From NCBI RefSeq assembly GCF_002994745.2, contig NC_037094.1, forward strand, positions 67,994,819-68,058,818: a DNA stretch of 64,000 nucleotides, read 5' to 3'. The DNA comes from Rosa chinensis. Lineage: Eukaryota; Streptophyta; Magnoliopsida; Rosales; Rosaceae. Positions 54,374 through 64,000 of the stretch are shown piece by piece (within the stretch, counting starts at the first letter, position 1; each line of letters begins with the position of its first letter). Under the pieces are notes generated by a model, which did no database searches, had not been told where the DNA came from, and saw nothing but the letters and a program-made list of their open reading frames with translations. The position numbers and the translations under genes were made by a program.

Positions 54374-55260
54374 TCTCTGCAGAGAAAGTCTCCGCTAAGC
54401 GCAACACCGCTAGAGAAACTTCTCACTTTCAACTTTCAAAGGAGAAAGTCTCCAAGTCTCCACTAAGAGCAACACCGCTAGCGGAACTTCTCACTTTCAT
54501 ATTTCAAAGGAGAAAGCTTCCGCTAAGCGCAACACCGCTAGTGGAACTTCTCACTTTTAATCTTTCAAAGGAGAAAGTCTCCGCTAAGCGCAACACCGCT
54601 AGTGGAACTTCTCACTTTCATCTTTCAAAGGAGCAAGTCTCTGCTCACAACACTGCTAGCGGAACTTCTCACTTTCATCTTTCAAGGGAAAAACTCTCCT
54701 CTAAGCGCAACATCGCTAGCGGAACTTCTCACTTTTAATCTTTCAAAGGAGAAAGTCTCCGCTAAGCGGAACTTCTCACTTTCATCTTTCAAAGGAGAAA
54801 GTCTTCGCTAAGCGCAATACTGCTAGAGGAACTTCTCACTTTCTTCTTTCAAGGGAGAAAGCTTCCGCTAAGGGCAACACCGCCAGCGGAACTTCTCACA
54901 TTTAATCTTTCAAAGGAGAAAGTCTCTGCTAAGCGCAACACTACTAGCGGAACTTCTCACACTTCATCTTTCATGGGAGAAAGCTTCTGCTAAGGGCAAC
55001 ATCGCTAGCGAAACTTCTCACTTTCATCTTTCAAGGGAGAAAGCTTCCGCTAAGCGCCACACTGCTAGTGGAACTTCTCACTTTCAATCTTTCAAAGGAG
55101 AAAGTCTCCGCTAAGCGCAACACCGCTAGCGGAACTTCTCACTTTCATCTTTTAAAGGAGAAAGTCTCTGCTAAGTGCAACATCACTAGCGGAACTTCTC
55201 ACTTTCATCTTTCAAGGGAGAAAGTCTCCGCTAAGCGAAACTTTGTTAGCGGAGCTCCTC
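54374..55260. repeat. 60-bp tandem array in Tat-2, about 15 degenerate copies
   Basis: Units of about 60 bp run GGAGAAAGTCTCCGCTAAGC, then the core CAACACCGCTAGCGGAAC and TTCTCACTTTCATCTTTC. Read on the minus strand, the core matches the Tat-1 59-bp unit (AGCGGA and CGCTGAGCG type blocks), while the other half differs. The frames 54280-54738 and 55068-55412 only follow the 60-base period and are not genes. Confidence 0.93.
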
Positions 55261-55717
55261 ATCTCCAATTCTCAATAGAGAGGCTCATACCAGTGACACC
55301 TCTCGAGGCAACGCCTCATACCGACAACGACCGCCACGCGGCGTTGCAGTCAAGCTCTGCTCCTCCGGGAAAGAGTCAAGGGACAGGTCAACACAGTCTT
55401 CGATGGCCCTGATCAGGTAGTTGAGCCCCGACACTGGGTATCAAAGATTGGGCTCACTACCTAACACCCACTGCCCAACGCAGCTTCCCTCATCAAACAA
55501 TCAACTGGCCAAACAGAGGTATATCTTAGCCGGGGAGTGAGGGACTCCCTGGGGGCCTAGCATAGGCCCACCAGAAAGGGTATAAAGCGTTTGCTCAGAA
55601 CAAGTCCATGGTTGACAATGCACTGACGCTAATTATGCTTTGGCAAGACTAGCAAAAGTAACGCTTCAAACCGCTAGGCAACCCCCCAACCAAGATTGCC
55701 CTCCTTGAATGGGGACT

Positions 55718-56243
55718 TGTACATACATAAGCATTTGCCTAAACTACAATTAGCTATAATGAGCCACGCTCATGATACCACCAGCTGTACCACAGCTATC
55801 AAGGGTGTGACCTACGGAAACACCGTCAGACAGGCTATCACCTGAGCTCCGGCTCAGCCCAAGATCGCCTCTGACGAGCCGCCACGCGCCGCGCCAAGAT
55901 CACCTCGTTGAAGCATCAGAAGCTGGGAGTAGAGGCATATGAGTCCCACATTGAAAGCAAGGAAGAGATAAGTCTCTTCCTCAACTATAAAAGGTCCACT
56001 CCTCTCTTTTCATTAAATATGCATTTACTTCTTACCTAACGTTATTCTATCAACATAAATACATTAACTAACTTAGGCATAGGAGTAGAGAAAACCGCCA
56101 ACCACGGTCTCCCTCTGACGCCCTGTGTATTTTATTTGACAGCTAGCGGAAACACCAAGATCTCAGACACTCGCTTCATGCGGTCCCCTTCGTGGACCAG
56201 CGTTAACTGAGGTTCAGCACTCGCTGAATCTCAGACATTAACA
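55718..56243 (+). repeat. 3' LTR of Tat-2
   Basis: 526 bp, TGTACATACATAAG to CATTAACA, preceded by a short purine tract gaatggggact (55707-55717). It contains tcagacactcgcttcatgcg where the 5' LTR has a different short insertion. Confidence 0.93.
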
Positions 56244-56664
56244 GATCCCACCCACCCTTGTTTCACCGTTTCTCACAATCTTCATCTAGTAACCATTGCT
56301 CCTCGAAAAGAAAAATCTTTTTTTTTCCCACCTCTTTCTTGGCTTGTGAGAATGGACTTCAATCAATAGTGGTAGATAATCGGATTTAGATGGACTGAGA
56401 TGCGACACCTGATGTAGGAAACATGCCAAACCAGTCATTTAATGCCAAAAATATATCAAGCCTCACTTTAATCTCCTCTCCATTTCCCTTACCTCTCCAA
56501 GTAAAAGGAGGACCAGTGGAATTTAAAACATGTAAACTGCACCTGTTGACACATATATGAAATAACTCCATTTGTTTAGGGTAGTGAGAAGGCTCGCCTT
56601 TTTTCTCTGAAAACTGAAAAATCTCATTCACATCACCATCTACAAGCCATGAGAGCGAATACAC
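56244..56664 (-). pseudogene. LINE relic, endonuclease part
   Basis: The frame 56386-56664 reads LVDGDVNEIFQFSEKKGEPS, then FTWRGKGNGEEIKVRLDIF. These are the C-terminal motifs of the exonuclease-endonuclease-phosphatase domain of plant L1 elements (usually GDFNEI and FTWRG). It runs towards the Tat-2 border and resumes at 43869. Confidence 0.75.
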
Positions 56665-56719
56665 TCAGAAATTCCTATTGTTTTCGTGGTTTGGTTTTAA
56701 GCTCCAAAGCTACCCCATT

Positions 56720-59566
56720 TGACAGGACCCGCCCCGAAGTTCACCCTGAAAGCCGAAGTGGCCCTGCGGGGCCCACCTTTGAAGAAATTTTACCAAAAAT
56801 TTGACAGAACTTCCCTTAAAAGTGGACTACCCAAGACCTGTAGAAAGACATTTACACTTCTAAGCAATCTGTCACACTTCTAAGCAATCCATCCTTATTC
56901 TCCTGGAGCCATTCTGCTCCCCAAATCACAACATCTTCTAATTCACATTACAAAAATCTCAACTTAATAACATTAATCCTGCAGGTTATCAGAGCAATTC
57001 TAAAACAAAAAGTATACTTGAATAAATAGTAAAGAGGGTAACGGATCGATAAATCCTACAATGCGGAAGCAGTGACAACTATGCCTCAACTCCATGTACG
57101 CTCGACCTCAACTAATCTAGCCTGCAAACTGGGCATTTGAAACCGAAGGGCCCAGGGGAAAAGTATTGAAAAACACGTTAGAGTGAGTGGACAAAAATAA
57201 ATAATCAAGATAATTTAAATGAAACAAACTTGAATACTTTCCCACTTATTTAAATTTATAAAACTTCGATGCATGCAATGTTTATAAAACATATTTCTTT
57301 AAACTCAAAATCCTGTGAAAACAGACCAGCCCCGCTGGTTAAGAGAAATCGGACTAGCCCCGCTAGTCAAGTAATAATAGGATATGGGGAATAAATATCA
57401 CCATACGGGTAAAGGAGCCCCTTAAGCTCTACCCTTGACTGCCACTCACACATAGATTGTGTGAGGAGGAGAACTAATAACCTCAACTATCACTCACATG
57501 AGGAGGAGAATAAATCACCCCGACTACCACTCAGAAACACAAAGTAAGTGAGGATGAGACACTATAGAACGACCCCAGTATGGTGAAGAAAAATAATCGA
57601 AAACCAGTAAATCCATAAATCCATAAGGCTTCCCCATTTCTCTCGAGAAAAATAAGTATATTCCAATGACGTGGCCCCGCATGCCAAAATATTCTCGAAG
57701 TCATAAACAAATAGGCCCGAAATAATAAATATAAACAATTCCCCTGAAAATCTCATTTCCGATAATATTCCAGAAATCTCCAAAAAATCGACGAATAAAA
57801 TATAATACTAAATTCCAGAAATTAATCACCTCGAAAAGTAGCTCTTCGAAAATCAACATGAATCATAGACACAAATGATAATCAAGATAAATCATAATCT
57901 TCGTAAATCAACAATGCAAGCAAATCCATAAGATATCTCGAAATCAATTTCCCAAAAGCAAATTATAGCAAAATGATAAAATGATAAACAAATAAGTAAA
58001 TCATTATTTCGGGAAAATAATCGCATGCATCAGTTCTTAAAAATAAAAGTCCACTCACAGTATACATCTAAGCTTGCCGTTTATTCGAAGTTCCCCCCCC
58101 CCCCCCCCCCCCCCCCCCGTGTGGTTCCTCCTCACGTCCTGTATAATATAACGCTCATAAATAAATAAATACAGGACGGAAATTTAAATTTACGATAATT
58201 AAATCAAATTCCTAAACGTCTCCTTTAATCTTAACTCCCTCAATTCTCCTTGATATTCATCCAAACTTTACCAATAATTTATATTCATCGGTTTACAATT
58301 TCTAAAGCAAATTCGAAAGAAATCCGACGGTCGGACTCTTGTAAATTGATAATTGAAATTCATAATGGATTCAAAACTTCTCCAATCTTTATCAAAATCT
58401 TATATACAAACTCCACATCAATTATCAATTATGTGATTTAATTAGCTAAAAATAAAATTTAAGTTACTGTTCAAGCACACCACTGTTCATGTGGCAGCCA
58501 ACTCTTTCTCCGGCCACGAAATTTCATCCACAACATCATCTCAACATTCTAAGCATCTTTCATAACTACAATATTGATCAATTTTGAGAGTACAGGGTCA
58601 ATTTTACTTGAAAACCGAAAAAACCCTCAATTTTGCTCAAATCTCCGATTCTCCTTCCACGGCTCAAATTTGATAATGAAACTTGGTAGGTTGGTAGAAC
58701 ATTGGAAGATGAACAAAGCCCGATTAGCCTCAACATCCAATTTGGCCGGAATTTGAAGAAATAGCATGAAAACCCAATTAGCTACAGTAAATTTTTGGCT
58801 TCGAGTCGTCATCTATGGTGCATGATAGGATGCAAGGCATATATTGATGGAAAGCTTGTTTCAAGACAAAGAGATAGGTACTAATATTATGGCCATAGGT
58901 GGTCGGACGAAGCGGTACTGACGTCAGGAAGTTAGGTAGGCGGGAGAAGCAAATCTGGAAATTTTATGGGTATTTCTAGAAATGGCAAGTCAGACTTGCT
59001 ATTTATAGAAGGAAAAATTTCACAAATGGTCACTCAACTATGACTCATTCGACACTTTGGTCACTGAAGTTTCAAATATATCACTTTAGTCACTCAACTA
59101 TTACACTGTCAATCACTTAAGTCACTTTGTTAATTTTTTTCATTAAAAAAAATTATAAAAAATACTCTTTGGGTGACTTAAGTGATTGACAGTGTAATAG
59201 TTGAGTGACCAAAATGATATATTTGAAACATCAGTGACCAAAGTGTCAATGAGTCATAGTTGAGTGACAATTTGTGGAATTCTCCGTTTATAGAATACGT
59301 TTTCAGCAAAATTACAAAACTGCCACTGACTTGTAACCCTTATAACTTCTTTGTTGTAACTCTGATTTTAGCGTGCCACATGTCTACGAACTCGGTTTAA
59401 CGTCCTCTACAACTTTCATGAAGAAAATTTTCTCAAATTTTGATCCGAACAAAAAGTCAACTTTTAAGGCCCCTTATTAGCTCGAAACGGAGCCGAAAAT
59501 AAAAATAACTATCGTTTACCGTCCGAACAACTAGTAAAACGATAATTTGAGATTTGGGACGTAACA
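56720..59566 (-). mobile_element. Solo LTR of the Tekay-like family with nested MITE
   Basis: TGACAGGACCC to GACGTAACA with a perfect duplication CCATT (56715-56719 and 59567-59571). 2847 bp, including a 276-bp MITE and a 26-base C run at 58093-58118. It sits in the leader of a copia relic whose gag starts 25 bases after its right end. Confidence 0.93.
59011..59286. mobile_element. Mutator-type hairpin MITE inside the solo LTR
   Basis: A nearly perfect inverted repeat with arms of about 110 bp (CACAAATGGTCACTCAACTA to its complement) and a T/A-rich loop. The flanks carry the 9-bp duplication TTTATAGAA (59002-59010 and 59287-59295). The solo LTR at 8231-10984 has ctatttatagaaaatta at the same place with no insertion, an empty-site comparison that confirms the borders. 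Confidence 0.92.
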
Positions 59567-59590
59567 CCATTTCTCTTGTTCTATTTCAGG

Positions 59591-61780
59591 ATGTCGCACT
59601 CGAACAACCTGAACAAATTGAATTTTGCTCCATTAGGGACAACAGGCACCGGAAATCACAGGGGGGTTCATGATGTACGACAATGTGTTTTTGATGAAGA
59701 GCATCCGTTCATTTGTAAGGCCTTTGAAATTATTCCCGCCATATACAAAGTGCATCACGAGGCAAGAGATGCTCACAATATCAAACAAGAAGATCAAGAT
59801 CAAGATCTTGAGCTAAGGGTTGAAGAGTTCAAATCTGGCAAGGATGAAGAGACCGCCGATTTTATTTAAGTCTTTTATTTTCCAAGATTGAAGTAATAAG
59901 ACACTTGTCATAAATTTTTAGTAGATGCCTTTGGTTTTTAGCTTTTCTTCAAATAGGCTTAGCCAAAGTAGGGGTGATGTCTAGGAAAGAAGTTAAGATT
60001 AGTGGTATTTAAGAAAGCGTTGCTCCACCGACATCTCTTCTTTCTTCCCTGGTCATGTCTAATTTGAAGCTACCGAAAGAAGTTAAGTGACGACCATTTT
60101 TTGCATTTGGATTAGATTTTCATAGTTAGAAACTCTGATGTAACCGATGGTTTTATGAATAAAACTTTGGGTCATTTTCATATCAGCTTTATTTTAATTG
60201 TTAGCTCTTCATTCGAGGAATAGACTCTGGAGAACTTCATTATCTCATGGATAGTGCGACTATGCACACGATTCTCCACCGTAGGCAACTATTCTTAGAG
60301 ATGTTTCCTACGCATTCCTCTGTGACTATGATGGCAGGACCAACAAGTTTAGTTCAAGGACATAGATTGGCCCAATCCCTCTTGCCTTATGACACCTTGA
60401 TCAATGTCGCAAAAGCTCTCTACGCTCATAGGGTAAATCAAACCCTATGAGCTTCAAAGATATTCGAGGCAACGGATTTCATGCAGATACGCATAATGAG
60501 GATAAAAATGAGTTCCTTTGCATCAACTCTAATGATTGCGAGCGAAAGCGCATCTTAGAGAAACTTATTTGTCTCTCTAGTGAACTTTATGTCACCACTA
60601 TTCGAGTCATTAAATCCAATAATGTAGTAAGAGAAGATCTCTTGGATTCATAAACATATTGGCTTTGGCAAGACAGGTTAGATCATCCTAGTAGTGACTT
60701 GATGATCCGAATATTAAAGACATCACTTGGACATTCGTTCTTTTGAGGGACACGAAGTAAGAATCATAAATTGATTCCGAGACAGCCGCCTACCACCGGC
60801 AAGTGGTCGGCGTCGTCCACAATGATGATACCCATGGTGGCCCCATCGTCTCTAATTTTGCTTGCAACGGCACTTCTGGCACCCCGACCTAAACCAAAAT
60901 CAGTATTGGTGCTTATAAGGCCCCTCGCTCGTTCTACAAAACCTGTTCCTTAGGGAAGGTAGGACCGAGACTATCCTATACAAAGGATACGAAAGTTCTC
61001 ATTACATTCTTACATAGAATCTAAGGGAATATTTGTGGACCAATTCAACCAACTTGCAGATATTTTATGGTGTTAGTTGACGCGTCGACACATTGGTCTC
61101 GTGTTTTGCTATTGTGCACTTATGATGCTACTTATGCTAAACTCCTAGCTTATATCATAAGGCCACAAGCTCACTACCTGGATCATCCCATTAAGTCAAT
61201 TCGACTTAACAATGCTGAAGAGTTTAATCGAAAACTTTCAATGATTATTGCACGTCCTTGGGGATTGATGTTGAGCATTATGTTCCCATGTGCACACCCA
61301 AAATGATCTCGTGGAAGCCGCCATTAAACGACTACGATGGTAGTCCAGACATTGCTAATGCGCACTGATCTCCTTATTTTCACCTTAGGTTATGCAATAT
61401 TGCATGCAATTATGTTAATTCGTCTACGACCCATTGCCACTTAACATTTCTCTGCGTTACAGCTAATGATTGGGTACGAGCCTAATATCTCGCACTTACG
61501 CATATTTGAGGCAACAGCGCACCAGGATGGGTCCTCAAAGACGAATGGGCATATATGTAGGATCTGAGGCTGTAATGATCATCTACTACTTATCACCCTT
61601 GATAGGTGATCTCTTTACTGCTCGTTTTGCAAAATTGTCACTTTGATGAGACAGTTTTCCAGTTGTTAGGGTAAGAAAAGAACATCAACCTTCAACAGGA
61701 ACGACATGAATTATAGTGGTTTGTTCCCACTTTGTCTCATCTCGATCCACTAAAGTGACGAGATCACACATACCTACTGC
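59591..61780 (+). pseudogene. Ty1-copia retrotransposon relic (gag to integrase)
   Basis: The gag start is MSHSNNLNKLNFAPLGT (59591). Later come the protease region DSATMHTILHRR (60250) and the segment LSFKDIRGNGFHAD (from 60447). An integrase zinc-region piece WLWQDRLDHPSSDLMIRIL (60660-60745) is followed by the integrase core (FMVLVDASTHWSRV at about 61060, HPIKSIRLNNAEEF at 61185). Order and motifs fit plant copia elements. Frames are broken by stops and shifts every 100-250 bases, and no reverse transcriptase follows, so the element is truncated. Its leader lies before the solo LTR at about 56665-56719. Confidence 0.85.
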
Positions 61781-61788
61781 AAACGTGC

Positions 61789-64000
61789 TGTCACGCCCCG
61801 AATTTTGAATAAAGGAATTCAAAATCAGAAACGCGAGAACAAACAATCACAAGAAGACTCTTAGAAAATTTTTCTTAAACTAAGCAACAAACAAACTGAA
61901 CTCACAATGTCAACACCGACTCGTTCTCTAGAGTCAAATATCCACCAAGTGTTTACAAATTAAACCGAATAATAATTCAATAAGTAAATGCACCCTCCAC
62001 ACTCACAACACAGCGGAAGACTAGAACCAAGATATCAGACTACGTCCAAGCTACGATAGCAACAAAACCTCAGCTTCGATGATGATTACACTGACCTGCA
62101 CAATAACCCCTACACCATGGAATAGTGCACCGGGATTGCAAACAACAAACCCGGTAAGCTTTTTAAGCCCGTATGAGTAAACTCAATTAAAATGACTCAC
62201 GTCACTCATGCTTATAATTTCTCAACTCTTGAGATAAATTAAAGCAACAACATTTAACTCCACAAAACACAACCAAACATACAAAACCATCCTTCATTTG
62301 TCTCAACAAAAGTAGTTGTCACCTCAGTGACGTTTCAAATCATTTTCAGTCTCGACAACACAACCACGAAATCACATTTCTTTCGTCACAACATAAAGCA
62401 TTTATCACCACAATGATGTGATAAAACATTTCTTGACTCACCACGAGTCTCAACCACAACTGCACTCACATCATTAAAGTAAATAAAACCAGTAATCCCT
62501 GCTTAGAAAATTAGTTCAGGAGATCACTAAGAGCACACAATCCAAAATCATAGTAATCCCTGCATATAGTTTAGTTCAGGAGATTACATTAAAACTAATC
62601 AATAAAAATCATAGTAATCCCTGCATATAGTTTAGTTCAGGAGATTACATTAAAACTAATCAATAAAAATCATAGTAATCCCTGCATATAGTTTAGTTCA
62701 GGAGATTACATTAACACCAATCAATTCAAAAAACGGTAATCTCTGCGTATAATTTAGTTCAGGAGATTATGAAAGAAAATAGTAATTTAATAATAGAAAT
62801 AAACTAGAAAACAATACACCATCAACCATTGATACACCAATCACTCAATAGCCACAACCCACATCATTTACACACAATCATCTCACATATCACCACACTG
62901 GTTATCACAAACGATTGTTTCCTCAACTCTAACAACCTCAAAACAATAATGAAGTCATTTTTCAATTATTGTTTTCTCAACTCAAAACTATCATCAAAAT
63001 CGTACACATTTCAATCAACGCTCAAACCGACAAAAACCTCTTTTCTTTCAAATTTCATTTATTTTCCTCAACATCACATCGCACAACAAAAGTGAACAAC
63101 ACGCCCAATTCCACCAAGATATATATTTTTCACGTAAATACACACACACACACACAATCATCCACTCAGGTATGCCACTAATATCAACTATAGTTTTACA
63201 GATTATACTTCTAGGAAATCATTTTATATCAATACATTATTTTAACTTACCCATGAACCGTTGTCGATCAAGTTCATATATTTTAAAACAAATAATTTGT
63301 TTCGAAAACGATTTCACAATTTAATGATTAAACCGAACAATAATGCAACTCGGTTCGTAAATGAACCACGTGAGATTTACTCACCTCCAAATCCTGCTGC
63401 GTCTTCACACAAACCCGAGACAAGCACAAAATCATCCATACTCCACTCACACAATTTTGTCAATCACCTAATCACATCAAGGTCACACTCAATACAACAC
63501 AAAGCACACAAATTAACAAAAACCATTTAATTCTGAAACTCCCGTAACACACTAAAAATCCGAAAGTGACGCCAATCGAGGCAAAACTTTATCCAAGACC
63601 ACCTGAGGTCTCCGGAATACTTATATGATCAATATACCAAAGTTGCAAGTCAATCAGACGGCTGAATCCTCACAGATCGAAAACCGATCGAATCGAAAAC
63701 CCTAAAACTTTGAAAATTCATAACTTGCTCATACGATTTCCAAAAATTACAAACTAATCAAAATGATTGTATCGATATGTAGATTAAAAAGAGGAACAGA
63801 AACTGTTCCTGGGGTGGGCGGAACCTGCTGGAAAATACCACCACAGTGGCGGCGCCACCGCAAGCCCAAAGTCAAAATTAGACAAAACTTCCAGCACAAA
63901 AGTTCCTCATCTCAACTCCAATTACAACTTTCATAACTACACTAAAGTCAAATTATAAGCCAAATTGTCGAATTTTACCTCGATAGCTTTGAAACCTGAA
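61789..64000. mobile_element. Left end of another LTR-type repeat
   Basis: TGTCACGCCCCGAATTTTG at 61789 is a typical start of a long gypsy LTR and follows directly on the copia relic. The right end is beyond the window, so neither length nor duplication can be tested. The remaining 2.2 kb has no convincing gene; small plus frames at 62829-63530 are low-complexity AT/CA-rich. Confidence 0.5.
62491..62770 (+). repeat. 61-bp tandem array, five copies
   Basis: Units begin agtaatccctgcatatag and contain tttagttcaggagatta, at 62491, 62552, 62613, 62674 and 62735. The middle three are almost identical, the outer ones diverged. Confidence 0.9.

Larger units (their letters stand above)
43870..56243 (+). 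mobile_element. Tat-lineage Ty3/gypsy retrotransposon, decayed (Tat-2)
   Basis: 12,374 bp with LTRs of 516 and 526 bp and a perfect 5-bp duplication GATCC (43865-43869 and 56244-56248). It is a relative of Tat-1 in opposite orientation: same primer site, same gag-pol order, antisense gene relic and tandem array. The LTRs differ at several dozen positions and by indels, so the insertion is much older than Tat-1. Gag-pol has dozens of stops and frame shifts, and one further solo LTR has landed in it. It interrupts a LINE. Confidence 0.95.

Noticed and set aside
54280..55412. Repeat-containing frames of 152 and 114 residues
   Set aside because: The 60-bp period keeps a frame open by chance; unit changes disturb it and no start or domain supports a gene.
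58093..58118. 26-base C run as a functional G-quadruplex
   Set aside because: Uninterrupted homopolymers like this and the G run at 31733 are more likely slippage or assembly artefacts.

Overview
This is plant nuclear DNA, about 64 kb of gene-poor, repeat-dense chromatin from a eudicot. The style of the repeats (Tat and Tekay gypsy elements, a copia relic, Pack-CACTA elements, a fragmented caulimovirid insertion) would fit Rosaceae, but that is an inference and the species cannot be fixed from the sequence. I see one intact, ordinary host gene: a short proline-rich cell-wall-type protein at 37735-38415 (+). Almost everything else is transposable elements, many of them nested. I saw no tRNA, rRNA or CRISPR.

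Layout. 1-5548: a shuffled endogenous pararetrovirus (caulimovirid) with inverted and direct duplications, ending in a duplicated AAT microsatellite. 5737-12469: AT-rich DNA with exon-like relics (MIKC*-type MADS, mitochondrial carrier) that ends in a CACTA terminus and is interrupted by a solo LTR (8231-10984, target-site duplication TTACT). 13039-26500: a copia LTR and leader split by a young, near-complete Tat-lineage Ty3/gypsy element (13234-25109, duplication CATTG, gag-pol on the minus strand, LTRs differing by 3 substitutions and one 10-bp indel); a hAT-type MITE (25815-26414) also sits in the leader. 26500-30473: the 3' end and LTR of an old Tekay-like element. 32166-36802: a Pack-CACTA element (duplication TAT) with fragments of ribosomal protein L11, glycolate oxidase and a MOSC-domain protein. 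37735-38415: the host gene. 39481-41360: two non-autonomous DNA elements. 42007-42534: a retroposon with a 14-bp duplication. 43870-56243: a second, older and decayed Tat element (duplication GATCC, plus strand) inside a LINE relic and itself carrying a 121-bp solo LTR. 56720-59566: another solo LTR (duplication CCATT) that holds a Mutator-type hairpin MITE and splits a copia relic (to about 61780). 61789-64000: the start of a further LTR-type repeat with a 61-bp tandem array.

The most interesting coherent system is the antisense module shared by the two Tat elements. Each carries, opposite in strand to gag-pol and between pol and the 3' LTR, a long extra gene of the 'putative gypsy type transposon' type. 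Each also has a TATA-like core in the same sequence context, and a 59-60-bp tandem array about 250 bp upstream of it. Accessory antisense genes are known in other Tat elements (Grande of maize), so the module is not new in kind, but the paired enhancer-like array is worth testing. Boundaries called by terminal motifs plus matching target-site duplications are firm; domain names come from motif recognition by eye, and no database search was run.
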